Assembly (NCBI GenBank): GCA_030688705.1 | Contig: JAUYJH010000002.1 | Coordinates: forward strand, 1 to 8,701 | Direction: 5' to 3' | DNA: 8,701 nucleotides | Source: Deltaproteobacteria bacterium | GTDB taxonomy: Bacteria; UBA10199; SPLOWO2-01-44-7 | Shown here: positions 1-6,513 of the stretch, piece after piece | Numbering within the stretch: the first letter of the stretch is position 1 | Layout of the letters: every line of letters starts with the position of its first letter | Made by a program: the position numbers and the translations under genes | Notes under the pieces: generated by a model | What the model was told of the DNA's origin: nothing | Database searches by the model: none | The model's input: only the letters and a program-made list of their open reading frames with translations

Positions 1-1017
1 AGCCCTTCCCATCATAGGGCCGCCGGCGATCACCTTGACCGTGTCGTGATGGATGCCGCCGCAAAATTGGGCGATGGCTTCGACCGACGTTCCTATCGGC
101 ACGCGCAAATTTTTCGGGTTTAGAATGCCGCCTCCGGAAACTGTAATGACCCGGTCGAGAAGGGGGCTCCCATAACGGATGGCATGATAACAGCTGAAGG
201 CCGTCGCCACATTTTGCACAACAACGCCGACATGAAACGGAAGTTTTCCCGGCGGAACTTTTCTCTGGGTCAAGGCCTCAATCAGTTGTTTTTCAGAACC
301 TTGGGGATACCTCGCCTTGCAGGCAACGATGTGAACCGGCATGGGGAGTTTCAAGTGAGACACCGCCTCTTTCAATACATTGAAAGCCAGCGGTTTATTA
401 TCCTCCACGCCGATCAAAACTTTTTGGGCCCCGACAATTTTTGCCAGAAGAAAACCCCCCTCAATAATTTCCGAGGCCTCTTCCATCATCAGGCGTTCAT
501 CGCAGGTGAGGTACGGCTCGCATTCCGCCCCGTTCAAAATCAGCGTATCGACCGCCACCCCCGGCGGCAGACGCAGTTTTCGATAAGTCGGAAACGCGGC
601 CCCACCCAGCCCCACAATGCCGGCGGCGGCGATCTTCGCGATCATCGCCTCTGCGGAGAGGTGCCTCCAATCCGGGTCTTCCATAACGGGCGATTCTTCC
701 GGAATGTCGGAGTTGTTTTCGGTTTCAATGACAATCGCCATCGATTCCGCAAGGGTCGGGTGCGGCTTTAGGGCAACCTGTGTCACGGTACCGCTGACCG
801 AGGCGTGAACGGGGACACCCCCTCCTTGCGCCTCTCCAATCAGATCGCCGCGGGTTACCTTCGACTTTCTTTTGACAACCGGCTTGGCAACGGGAAGGGT
901 CACCTCTTTCGGAACAAAACGCTCGATCGGCTTCAAAGCGGTGAGCGATTTACCGTCGTCCCTTAAATGAATTCCCCCTCGCGAGAAAGTAGAATGAATT
1001 TCATCCTTTAAACCCAT
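1..1017 (-). CDS. rnfC: RnfC, electron transport complex subunit C (3' end beyond window)
   Basis: Reading the minus strand from the ATG at 1017-1015 gives 339 uninterrupted codons to the left edge, so this is the N-terminal part of a longer protein. RnfC is the peripheral, NADH/flavin-binding and iron-sulfur subunit of the Rnf complex, which couples ferredoxin:NAD oxidoreduction to ion transport across the cytoplasmic membrane. Visible hallmarks are the N-terminal FSRGGIHL segment (residues 11-18), a biotinyl/lipoyl-like barrel around residues 40-100, the glycine-rich GIVGLGGAAFPTYRKL nucleotide-binding loop (133-148), NGAECEPYLTCDE (162-174) and GGPMMG near the edge (332-337). The two 4Fe-4S motifs expected at the C-terminus lie outside the window. 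The start overlaps the end of apbE by 17 bases, and an AAGGA-like site lies about 11 bases upstream, so the two are probably translated from one message. RsxC is the same family; the Por and apbE context favours an energy-conserving Rnf. Confidence 0.93.
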   Translation of the reverse strand, partial: MGLKDEIHSTFSRGGIHLRDDGKSLTALKPIERFVPKEVTLPVAKPVVKRKSKVTRGDLIGEAQGGGVPVHASVSGTVTQVALKPHPTLAESMAIVIETENNSDIPEESPVMEDPDWRHLSAEAMIAKIAAAGIVGLGGAAFPTYRKLRLPPGVAVDTLILNGAECEPYLTCDERLMMEEASEIIEGGFLLAKIVGAQKVLIGVEDNKPLAFNVLKEAVSHLKLPMPVHIVACKARYPQGSEKQLIEALTQRKVPPGKLPFHVGVVVQNVATAFSCYHAIRYGSPLLDRVITVSGGGILNPKNLRVPIGTSVEAIAQFCGGIHHDTVKVIAGGPMMGRA

Positions 1018-2026
1018 GAAAATAAATTTCCTTTGCTTCTTTTTCAAGAAAAGTCATGCGGGCTGGGCCCAAAATATAGGCGCTGGTGCTCAAGGCATCG
1101 GCAAGAGCCGCCGTCTTTGCCGCAACGGTGGCGCTCACTCCCGATTCTGCCGGACGGCCGCTGCGCAGATCAAAAAGATGCCCCACGCGCCTTCCGTCAA
1201 GCACAACGCTTTGTTCATAATTGCCGCTCGTGGCGACCGCGCTGTTGTTGAGCGAAAGGGTTTCAAAATAGGGATTGTCCGCGTCTCCATACGGATTTTT
1301 GATGGCAACGCGCCAATTTTTTTCCGAACCTTCGCCTCCCATCGGAGAACCCAAGGCCAAAATATTGCCGCCGGCATCGATCAGGGCGTTTTCGACTCCC
1401 TCTTTTTTGAGGGCCTCTGCCGCGAGATCAACCGCGTAGCCTTTTCCGATGCCCCCCAGATCGATGGCACCCCCCTCTTTCGCAAGCCCGATTTTTCCCG
1501 AAGGTTCATCGATTTGAATCTGCTTTTGGCCTTGAGCCTCCATCACTTTTTGAATCGCGGCGTCTTTTGGGAAATGTTTTTCATCCAAAGAAGCCGAATA
1601 AAAACCGAAAAGCCGCATCAGAGGGAGACAGGTAACATCAAAGGCGCCGCCCGATTCGGCATGGACCCTGTTTGCCGTCTGGAGCACATCGATCAAAGAG
1701 GGATCGACAGAGACCATCCCGCGGCCGGCAAGGGCATTGACTCTGGAAACATCGCTCTCCTTGCGGTGGATGCTCATGACCCTATCGACCTTTTCAACGG
1801 CCTTAAAAGCCTCTTCCATCCCCTTTTCCGCAAAGGCCATGTCGGGGTGATGGACCGTGATGGAAACAAGGGTCCCCAGCATAGGACGGGCCTGCTTTAA
1901 GACAAAAATCGTTCCCTGTTTCCGAAAGCGCCCGAGACCGGCTCCGATCAAAACGCCGCCGACCGCCCCGGTGGAAAGAATTTTTAGAAAATCTCTGCGG
2001 GTCCACCCCTTTTTTGCCGTTTTCAT
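1001..2026 (-). CDS. apbE: ApbE-family FAD:protein FMN transferase with Tat signal
   Basis: The 341-residue product covalently attaches FMN from FAD to a Thr of target flavoproteins, classically RnfG/RnfD or NqrB/NqrC, in a Mg-dependent reaction outside the cytoplasm. Residues 9-15 read TRRDFLK, a near-ideal twin-arginine motif, followed by a hydrophobic stretch (about 16-32). No lipobox is seen, so the segment may stay as an anchor. Family motifs in order are ARPMLGT (46-52), DLGGIGKGYAVD (189-200), DAGGN (217-221), ATSGNYEQ (265-272), HLFDLRSGRPA (283-293) and TAALADALSTSAY (305-317). The usual DP of the H-x-x-DP-x-[ST]-G motif is DL here. The frame is open up to an ATG at 2098, but I chose 2026. 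That start puts nine residues before the arginine pair, as expected for Tat, and leaves the 2085-2098 palindrome outside the gene. None of the candidate starts (2098, 2062, 2044, 2026) has a strong Shine-Dalgarno site. Its position directly ahead of rnfC indicates Rnf as the client. Confidence 0.93.
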   Translation of the reverse strand: MKTAKKGWTRRDFLKILSTGAVGGVLIGAGLGRFRKQGTIFVLKQARPMLGTLVSITVHHPDMAFAEKGMEEAFKAVEKVDRVMSIHRKESDVSRVNALAGRGMVSVDPSLIDVLQTANRVHAESGGAFDVTCLPLMRLFGFYSASLDEKHFPKDAAIQKVMEAQGQKQIQIDEPSGKIGLAKEGGAIDLGGIGKGYAVDLAAEALKKEGVENALIDAGGNILALGSPMGGEGSEKNWRVAIKNPYGDADNPYFETLSLNNSAVATSGNYEQSVVLDGRRVGHLFDLRSGRPAESGVSATVAAKTAALADALSTSAYILGPARMTFLEKEAKEIYFHGFKG

Positions 2027-2084
2027 CGCGGCGGACGCTAGCATCGGACCGCAAGAGGCCATATGAGGAAGATCAAGCCCATAT

Positions 2085-2098
2085 CTGATCTTAATCAT
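2085..2098. promoter_or_regulatory. Candidate FNR/CRP-family operator in the divergent apbE / ferredoxin region
   Basis: The 14-mer CTGATCTTAATCAT contains TGAT-N4-ATCA, which matches eight of ten positions of the E. coli FNR consensus TTGAT-N4-ATCAA; only the outermost base of each half differs. Its centre (2091.5) is 65.5 bases from the apbE ATG at 2026 and 63.5 bases from the ferredoxin ATG at 2155. A centre at -41.5, the usual class II activator position, would place start sites near 2050 (minus) and 2133 (plus), giving leaders of roughly 20-25 bases on both sides. Possible weak -10 elements are CATATG near 2058-2063 (minus) and the TGATGTAAG stretch at 2116-2124 (plus). The match is seen directly; the regulator and the activation geometry are inferred. 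Confidence 0.55.
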
Positions 2099-2154
2099 AA
2101 GAGGCTTCGGCCAGCTGATGTAAGGGGGGGGTAAAAGAAAGGAAAAATTTAAAT

Positions 2155-2343
2155 ATGTCGAAAGAGTTTCATATTGATGAGGACCTCTGCACCGGATGCA
2201 ACGACTGCGTCAAAGCGATGCCGGAACATTTCAAAAGCACGGGCCAAGACACGGCCGAGGTAACCACCTGCGAAGGGACCGATTTGGCAAAACTGGAACA
2301 GGTAATGAAGGCCTGCCCCGGCAAGGCAATTCAATGGAAATAA
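2155..2343 (+). CDS. Single-cluster [4Fe-4S] ferredoxin
   Basis: This is a complete 62-residue acidic protein. C12, C15 and C18 form CxxCxxC, and C54 followed by Pro supplies the fourth ligand, the pattern of monocluster 4Fe-4S ferredoxins. The position where a two-cluster ferredoxin would have its fourth Cys (residue 22, before P23) is Met, and only one further Cys (C39) is present, so a single cluster is expected. It is a small soluble cytoplasmic electron carrier. As first gene of the oxidoreductase operon it is the natural electron acceptor of that enzyme and could feed the divergently encoded Rnf complex. An AAAGGA ribosome-binding site (2138-2143) lies 11 bases upstream of the ATG. Its stop codon overlaps the next gene by 10 bases. 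Confidence 0.9.
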   Translation: MSKEFHIDEDLCTGCNDCVKAMPEHFKSTGQDTAEVTTCEGTDLAKLEQVMKACPGKAIQWK

Positions 2344-3299
2344 ACGCCGGTCAATTCGAAAAAATTCTATGTGAAGGATCGCTCGACATCCGCGGCGATG
2401 GGCGTGCGGGGAGCGGCATTCTTCTCGCCATGCAAAGCCTTGCCATGGTGGCCATCGGAGACCCAACTCTTTATGTTCAGGAGTGGCCCTTTTTTAGCGC
2501 CGCCCGCAAAGGGGCGCCAACCCGCGGTTTTTTAAGGTTAAGCCGAAGGCCGATTGAAAAATCGTCGAATATCCTTAGCCCCCAAATCTCCATTCTCATG
2601 GATGAAGGGGTGGCCAAGAGGGTCGATTTTGCCGAGGGGAGTCTTCGTGGCGGCATTTATATTTTGAATACCGGCCGCCCCCCCAAAGAGGTCGCAAAAA
2701 AATATCGTCTCACCGGCCGCGTCTACACGATTGACGGCGACAAGCTGGGAGAAAAATATTTAAAAAAACCGATCGGCAACATCTCTATTTTTGCCCTGCT
2801 GGTCGATATCCTCCCATTTTTTGATCTCAAGGCGGCGCGCGAAAAACTCTGCCAGATGCTTCAAAAACGCCGCCTTCCGGAAGCCTTGATCCAAGCCAAC
2901 GGTGACCTGTTTGATGCGAGCGTCGGGGGGGCCCGTTTTGCCGACTGCGATGAGGCCGGCCCGAAAGATCACGTGGCGGCACCATTTCAGGGTTATGGAA
3001 AATTGACGCCGGGAGGGCAGTCCCCATTAAGACTCTCCAAAACCCATTTCACATCAAGTTACGCCAAAATCGGCTGGCGGCTCAAATTTGCCGACCCCTT
3101 AAACCTCTGCAACGGGTGCGGTTATTGCATTATCAACTGCCCCGAAAACATCATTCTCTTTGAGCCCGATGCCGAAACTGGCGTTAAGGTCAAGGGGGCC
3201 GATGTAGAGCGCTACTGCAAACTCTGCCGCGAATGCATCACCGTTTGCCCCAAAAAACTTTTTTCGGAGGAAAAAATTCCGGTGGAGGATTTTCAATGA
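2334..3299 (+). CDS. porGD: 2-oxoacid (pyruvate):ferredoxin oxidoreductase, fused gamma-delta subunit
   Basis: The 321-residue product joins two subunits that are separate in four-subunit archaeal-type enzymes. Residues about 17-190 are the gamma domain: IRGDGRAGSG (19-28) is the glycine-rich loop, followed by segments for a secondary interface and CoA-binding architecture. After a linker rich in Gly, Pro and Ser (about 195-250) comes a delta-type ferredoxin domain with two 4Fe-4S motifs: C259/C262/C265/C269 and C295/C298/C301/C305, each ending CP. These clusters pass electrons from the catalytic subunits to external ferredoxin. I chose the ATG at 2334: it follows AAGG (2323-2326) by seven bases and overlaps the ferredoxin stop. 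The same frame is open upstream to 2196, but that part is only the shifted reading of the ferredoxin gene. The stop overlaps the start of the alpha gene by an ATGA. The gamma-delta assignment is firm; pyruvate as substrate is inferred. Confidence 0.9.
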   Translation: MEINAGQFEKILCEGSLDIRGDGRAGSGILLAMQSLAMVAIGDPTLYVQEWPFFSAARKGAPTRGFLRLSRRPIEKSSNILSPQISILMDEGVAKRVDFAEGSLRGGIYILNTGRPPKEVAKKYRLTGRVYTIDGDKLGEKYLKKPIGNISIFALLVDILPFFDLKAAREKLCQMLQKRRLPEALIQANGDLFDASVGGARFADCDEAGPKDHVAAPFQGYGKLTPGGQSPLRLSKTHFTSSYAKIGWRLKFADPLNLCNGCGYCIINCPENIILFEPDAETGVKVKGADVERYCKLCRECITVCPKKLFSEEKIPVEDFQ

Positions 3300-4612
3300 C
3301 AAAGGTGGAAACAGGCGCCGGGGCGATTTATGAGAAGGCGATCAATCTGGAAAAAGTCCGCGCCGCGCACAAGCCGCTCGCGGAAAAACAGACCGTTCGC
3401 GAAGCCGACGGCAACGCGGCCGCCGCCTATGCCTCTCTCCAAATGTGGCGCTCCGTGATTTTCGGCGGCTTTCCAATCACCCCCTCGACCAAATGGCTGG
3501 AGACGGTCGCCGCCGTAGTCAGCAGCGGCAAGGTCGGCGCAAAACAACTCAAACTCCTCGAGGCCGAACACGCCGTGGCCGATTATCTGGCGGGGGCCGC
3601 GGCCGCCTGCCGCGATCTGATTGTCTCCACCGCCACCAGCTCCGTGGGTTTGGACCACATGGCCGAATCGGTCCGCTCTTTGGGCGCCAGCGGACTTGGC
3701 AACATCTTGCTGATCGATGTCTACCGGGCAACGGCCAATTATCCGCTCTGCATCGAGGGGGACCCCTCCGACACGCTGGCCCACCGAGATTCCGGCTGGA
3801 TCCAGATTTGCTGCCGTGGCATCCAGCAAATTTACGACACAATCCTGCAGGCCCCATGCCTCGGCATGCACCCCGACATCATGACCCCGGTGATGCCCGG
3901 CTATTACGGCATCAAGGATTCCCACAAAAGTTCAAGGCTTCTTCTAGAAGCCGACCGCGACATCCACGCCTTTCAGGATGCGCTGATCGCCCCGTCGAAA
4001 CTGCCGGGGCTCATCAACGGCGACACCGCCATGGGCAACTGCGTCACCTCCAATCTTTTTCAAGGGTATAAGATCGATCAAAAACAGCGGATGGAAAATG
4101 TTTTCAAAGTGCTTCCAAAAATCGGGAAGCTTTTTGAAAAACAGTTCAAAAGGCCCGGACTTGAATTTGTCGAAAAAATCCGCTGGCCTAAAGACGACGC
4201 GGTTGATTTGGCGATTGTCGGCATGGGCCCCGACATGGGGACCGCCGCAAGCCTAACCGAGGCCATGCAGGAAAAATTGGGGATACGCATCGGAGTTTTG
4301 GCGGCGCGGTTGTTAACCCCCTTTCCTGCCGGAGAATACAGCCGCCTTTTAAAGAGGGCCAAAGGGGTTTTGGTTGTCAACCAGGCCCATCATTACGGCA
4401 GAGGACACTTGGGGTTGGATATCACGCAGGCTTGTTACTCTCTTGATTCCCGCCCTGCCATTGTCAACTGCTTTGCCGGCATGGGAGGGGCAATCCTTTC
4501 GGATGCAACATGGGAGGAGATGATCCAGCACACAAGCCGTGCGGTGAAAACGGGGGAAAAATTGACCCCGCCGGTCGTCGTGCATGAAGGGAGGATCGAA
4601 TGGCAAGGGTAG
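3296..4612 (+). CDS. porA: 2-oxoacid (pyruvate):ferredoxin oxidoreductase, alpha subunit
   Basis: The 438-residue protein carries the pyrimidine-binding TPP domain and domain II of the oxidoreductase, which cleaves a 2-oxoacid and CoA to acyl-CoA and CO2 with transfer of two electrons to ferredoxin. Seen in order: a charged N-terminal extension (about 1-35), GFPITPSTKWLE (58-69) matching the family YPITPSt motif, LEAEHA (88-93) with the TPP-activating Glu region, TATSSVGLDHM, then YRATANYPLCIEGDPSDTL and HRDSGWIQ, which align with the substrate-binding Arg and the NDHSD...RDSGW segment of archaeal PorA. The C-terminal part has GMGPDMGTAASL and LTPFP typical of domain II. It is about 40-50 residues longer than many PorA proteins, and the usual GF-x-LSH motif is GYYGIKDSH. 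A GGAGG site (3284-3288) sits seven bases before the ATG, which overlaps the previous stop. Pyruvate is the likeliest substrate; another 2-oxoacid cannot be excluded. Confidence 0.9.
   Translation: MTKVETGAGAIYEKAINLEKVRAAHKPLAEKQTVREADGNAAAAYASLQMWRSVIFGGFPITPSTKWLETVAAVVSSGKVGAKQLKLLEAEHAVADYLAGAAAACRDLIVSTATSSVGLDHMAESVRSLGASGLGNILLIDVYRATANYPLCIEGDPSDTLAHRDSGWIQICCRGIQQIYDTILQAPCLGMHPDIMTPVMPGYYGIKDSHKSSRLLLEADRDIHAFQDALIAPSKLPGLINGDTAMGNCVTSNLFQGYKIDQKQRMENVFKVLPKIGKLFEKQFKRPGLEFVEKIRWPKDDAVDLAIVGMGPDMGTAASLTEAMQEKLGIRIGVLAARLLTPFPAGEYSRLLKRAKGVLVVNQAHHYGRGHLGLDITQACYSLDSRPAIVNCFAGMGGAILSDATWEEMIQHTSRAVKTGEKLTPPVVVHEGRIEWQG
4587..4594 (+). promoter_or_regulatory. Shine-Dalgarno of porB inside porA
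   Basis: AAGGGAGG lies within the last codons of porA and five bases ahead of the ATG at 4600. It fixes that ATG as the porB start even though the two genes overlap by 13 bases. Confidence 0.75.
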
Positions 4613-5604
4613 CCGATATTATCCAGCGGGAAAGCTGTTTTCAGCCCGGTTCCACGCTCTGCATGGGATGCATGGAATCGATCGCCTTTCAAAACATCGG
4701 CAAACTGACCGACAACGGAAAAAAAACGATTTTTGCGCTGGGAACTTTTTGCGGCGAAGTATCGACACTGCAATATCCGAACCCGGTCGCGTGGGGGCGC
4801 GGCGAAACAACCCCCGAAAAATGGGAAAAAAGTTTCGGCGTGATCCACCATGTCTTTGAATCAGCCCCGGGCGTTGCTGAAGGGATCCGCGACACCGCCG
4901 ATATGCTCGCAAAAATGGGGGCCCTTTCCGGCCCGGTGCAGGTTGCCGCCCTTTCGGGGGATGGCGGAGCACTATCCATCGGACTGCGCACACTTTTGAT
5001 GACCATCCATCGCCGCGTCCCCATCACCATTTTTGTTTTGATCAACGAGATTTTCGCCAATACCGGGTTCCAGTTCGGGCCCACCACATCGCCCGGTTCA
5101 GAGACCAGCACAACGCCGGTGAGTGAGTTGGTGGATGGCAATCCGGCGACACCACTCGACTATATAGGGCTCACTGTTGCCGCAGGGGCCGGTTTTGTGG
5201 CGCAGGTGAGCCCCGCTTTCCCCAAATTTTTCATGCAGACGGTCGAAAAAGCCCTTGCCTCTTCTGAAACGGCGGTCGTTTTTATTCCGGCCCCCTGCAT
5301 TACGGGATGGAAATTCGGCGAGGGAGAAACCGTCAATCTGGCGAGACTTTCGTGCGAGACCGGATTCTTTCCCTGCTTCGTAAAAGAAAAAGGGCAAAAG
5401 GGACAAATCAAATTTGTCGATCTCGACCCCGCCAAAAGGCCCCCCATCGAAAATTTCATGGGGCCACAACGCCGATTTCACCATCTGGTTAAAAAAGATT
5501 CCAAAACGGACACCTTTTGCATGCGGCCGGGCAAAGAGGCCATGATGCAAAAAATCCGCGGCTGGATACAAAATCATCTCGACAGCTTAAATCAGTTGAC
5601 CTAG
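4600..5604 (+). CDS. porB: 2-oxoacid (pyruvate):ferredoxin oxidoreductase, beta subunit
   Basis: The 334-residue catalytic subunit binds the diphosphate of thiamine diphosphate and a proximal 4Fe-4S cluster. Cluster ligands are visible at C21 and C24 (LCMGCME), C51 (GTFCGE) and C233 in APCITGW, matching the APCPTGW motif of PorB. The TPP motif starts at GDGGALSIG (120-128) and continues to NEIFANTGFQ (149-158). The Asp of the usual DNE is Ile here, and the RS that normally follows NTGxQ is FG, so this is a divergent branch. With the fused gamma-delta and alpha subunits it completes the enzyme. It overlaps porA by 13 bases and is followed by only 12 bases before ccmG. The cluster ligands appear complete, so the enzyme is probably active. 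Confidence 0.91.
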   Translation: MARVADIIQRESCFQPGSTLCMGCMESIAFQNIGKLTDNGKKTIFALGTFCGEVSTLQYPNPVAWGRGETTPEKWEKSFGVIHHVFESAPGVAEGIRDTADMLAKMGALSGPVQVAALSGDGGALSIGLRTLLMTIHRRVPITIFVLINEIFANTGFQFGPTTSPGSETSTTPVSELVDGNPATPLDYIGLTVAAGAGFVAQVSPAFPKFFMQTVEKALASSETAVVFIPAPCITGWKFGEGETVNLARLSCETGFFPCFVKEKGQKGQIKFVDLDPAKRPPIENFMGPQRRFHHLVKKDSKTDTFCMRPGKEAMMQKIRGWIQNHLDSLNQLT

Positions 5605-5616
5605 GTTCACCGTTCC

Positions 5617-6126
5617 ATGAAACGTGTCATTTTATTTTTTCTGATTGCCGGGCCCATTGTGGCCCTCCTGGCCTTTGGACTCACACGAAACCCCAGAGAG
5701 CTCCCGTCGGCCATGATCGGCAAAAAAGCCCCCGATTTTGCGCTCAAAAATCTGGAGGGAAAAGAAGTCACGCTGGAATCGCTGAAAGGGCAAAATCTCC
5801 TCATCAATTTCTGGGCCACCTGGTGCGGCCCTTGCTATCAGGAGCACGCGGTTTTGAAGGCAATTCAAAAACAGCATGCGCAAGAAAATCTGCGGTTGCT
5901 GGGAGTGGTCTACCAAGACAGCGTTGAAAACGTGAAAGAATATTTGAGGCAGGAAGGAAAACCGTTCGAGGTTCTGCTCGATCCGGACAATAAAATGGGG
6001 ATCGACTACGGCGTCGGCGGCGTCCCCGAAACTTTTTTTGTCGATGCGGAAGGCTTCATTCGCGAAAAACATTCCGGCGTATTGACAATGGAATATGTGG
6101 AGTTCATGTTGAACACCTTAAAATGA
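5617..6126 (+). CDS. ccmG: CcmG/DsbE-like thioredoxin, cytochrome c maturation
   Basis: The 169-residue protein has an N-terminal membrane anchor (about residues 4-22 after MKR) and a TlpA-like thioredoxin fold facing the periplasm. The active site is WATWCGPC with C70 and C73. The segment YGVGGVPETFFVD (131-143) includes the cis-Pro P137 and the GVPETF signature typical of CcmG rather than of general TlpA. In System I it keeps apocytochrome c and CcmH thiols reduced so that haem can be attached. The spacing of 12 bases after porB suggests cotranscription with the oxidoreductase genes. Only a weak AGG lies upstream. The end overlaps ccmH by ATGA. A generic TlpA-family reductase is the alternative, made less likely by the next gene. 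Confidence 0.87.
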   Translation: MKRVILFFLIAGPIVALLAFGLTRNPRELPSAMIGKKAPDFALKNLEGKEVTLESLKGQNLLINFWATWCGPCYQEHAVLKAIQKQHAQENLRLLGVVYQDSVENVKEYLRQEGKPFEVLLDPDNKMGIDYGVGGVPETFFVDAEGFIREKHSGVLTMEYVEFMLNTLK

Positions 6127-6506
6127 AAAATTTCTTTTTTTACATCTTGTTTTTTACAATGGCCGTGCCGGCGCTTGCCGCCAAACCAACCCCTCTAGAC
6201 CCCGCCATGCAAATCAAGGCCCGCGCCATAGCCGACCAGCTCCGATGCCCCGTCTGCCGCGGCATTCCGATCGCCGAGTCCCCCGCGGAGCTGGCCCAAA
6301 ACATGATGCAAGAAATCCGCAACCAGCTCCGCCAAGGCAAATCGGAAGAAGAAATCTTAAATTATTTTGAAGACCGTTACGGCGAATGGATTCTGCTGAA
6401 ACCGAAACCGAAAGGAATGAACCTCACCCTTTGGCTCTTGCCCGCGGCCCTTTTAGCCGCCGGCGTTGTTTTTCTCTTCTTTGCCGTCCGTCGATGGAGC
6501 GCCTGA
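6123..6506 (+). CDS. ccmH: CcmH, cytochrome c maturation thiol-reductase subunit
   Basis: The complete 127-residue protein has a Sec signal (residues 1-20, ending ALAA), the redox motif LRCPVC with C42 and C45 in place of the more common LRCLVC, IAES at 50-53, the helical GKSEEEI segment (72-78), DRYGEWILLKP (84-94) and a single C-terminal transmembrane helix (about 103-122) followed by RR. This is the short CcmH/CycL form without the TPR domain of CcmI. It acts in the periplasm with CcmG to reduce the CXXCH thiols of apocytochromes. The remaining ccm genes are not in this window. The gene converges on nnrS with seven bases between the stop codons, and I see no clear terminator hairpin there. 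Confidence 0.9.
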   Translation: MKNFFFYILFFTMAVPALAAKPTPLDPAMQIKARAIADQLRCPVCRGIPIAESPAELAQNMMQEIRNQLRQGKSEEEILNYFEDRYGEWILLKPKPKGMNLTLWLLPAALLAAGVVFLFFAVRRWSA

Positions 6507-6513
6507 CGCAGAC

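Noticed and set aside
184..771. A 195-codon plus-strand open frame at the left end
   Set aside because: It is the antisense of rnfC, whose conserved nucleotide-binding and NGAECEP motifs are on the minus strand.
1016..1900. A 294-codon plus-strand open frame opposite apbE
   Set aside because: It has no recognisable motifs, and the minus strand carries all ApbE motifs in order.
2027..2098. Longer apbE start at 2098, 24 codons upstream
   Set aside because: It would put 33 residues before the twin arginines, has no ribosome-binding site, and would place the TGAT-N4-ATCA palindrome over the start codon. It cannot be excluded without protein or transcript data.
4997..5008. TGATGACCATCC, a seven-of-eight match to the operator core
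   Set aside because: It lies within porB coding sequence, is imperfect, and is not near a gene start.
6507..6513. Terminator between the convergent ccmH and nnrS genes
   Set aside because: Only seven bases separate the stop codons, and I found no stem-loop with a T-run on either strand around them.
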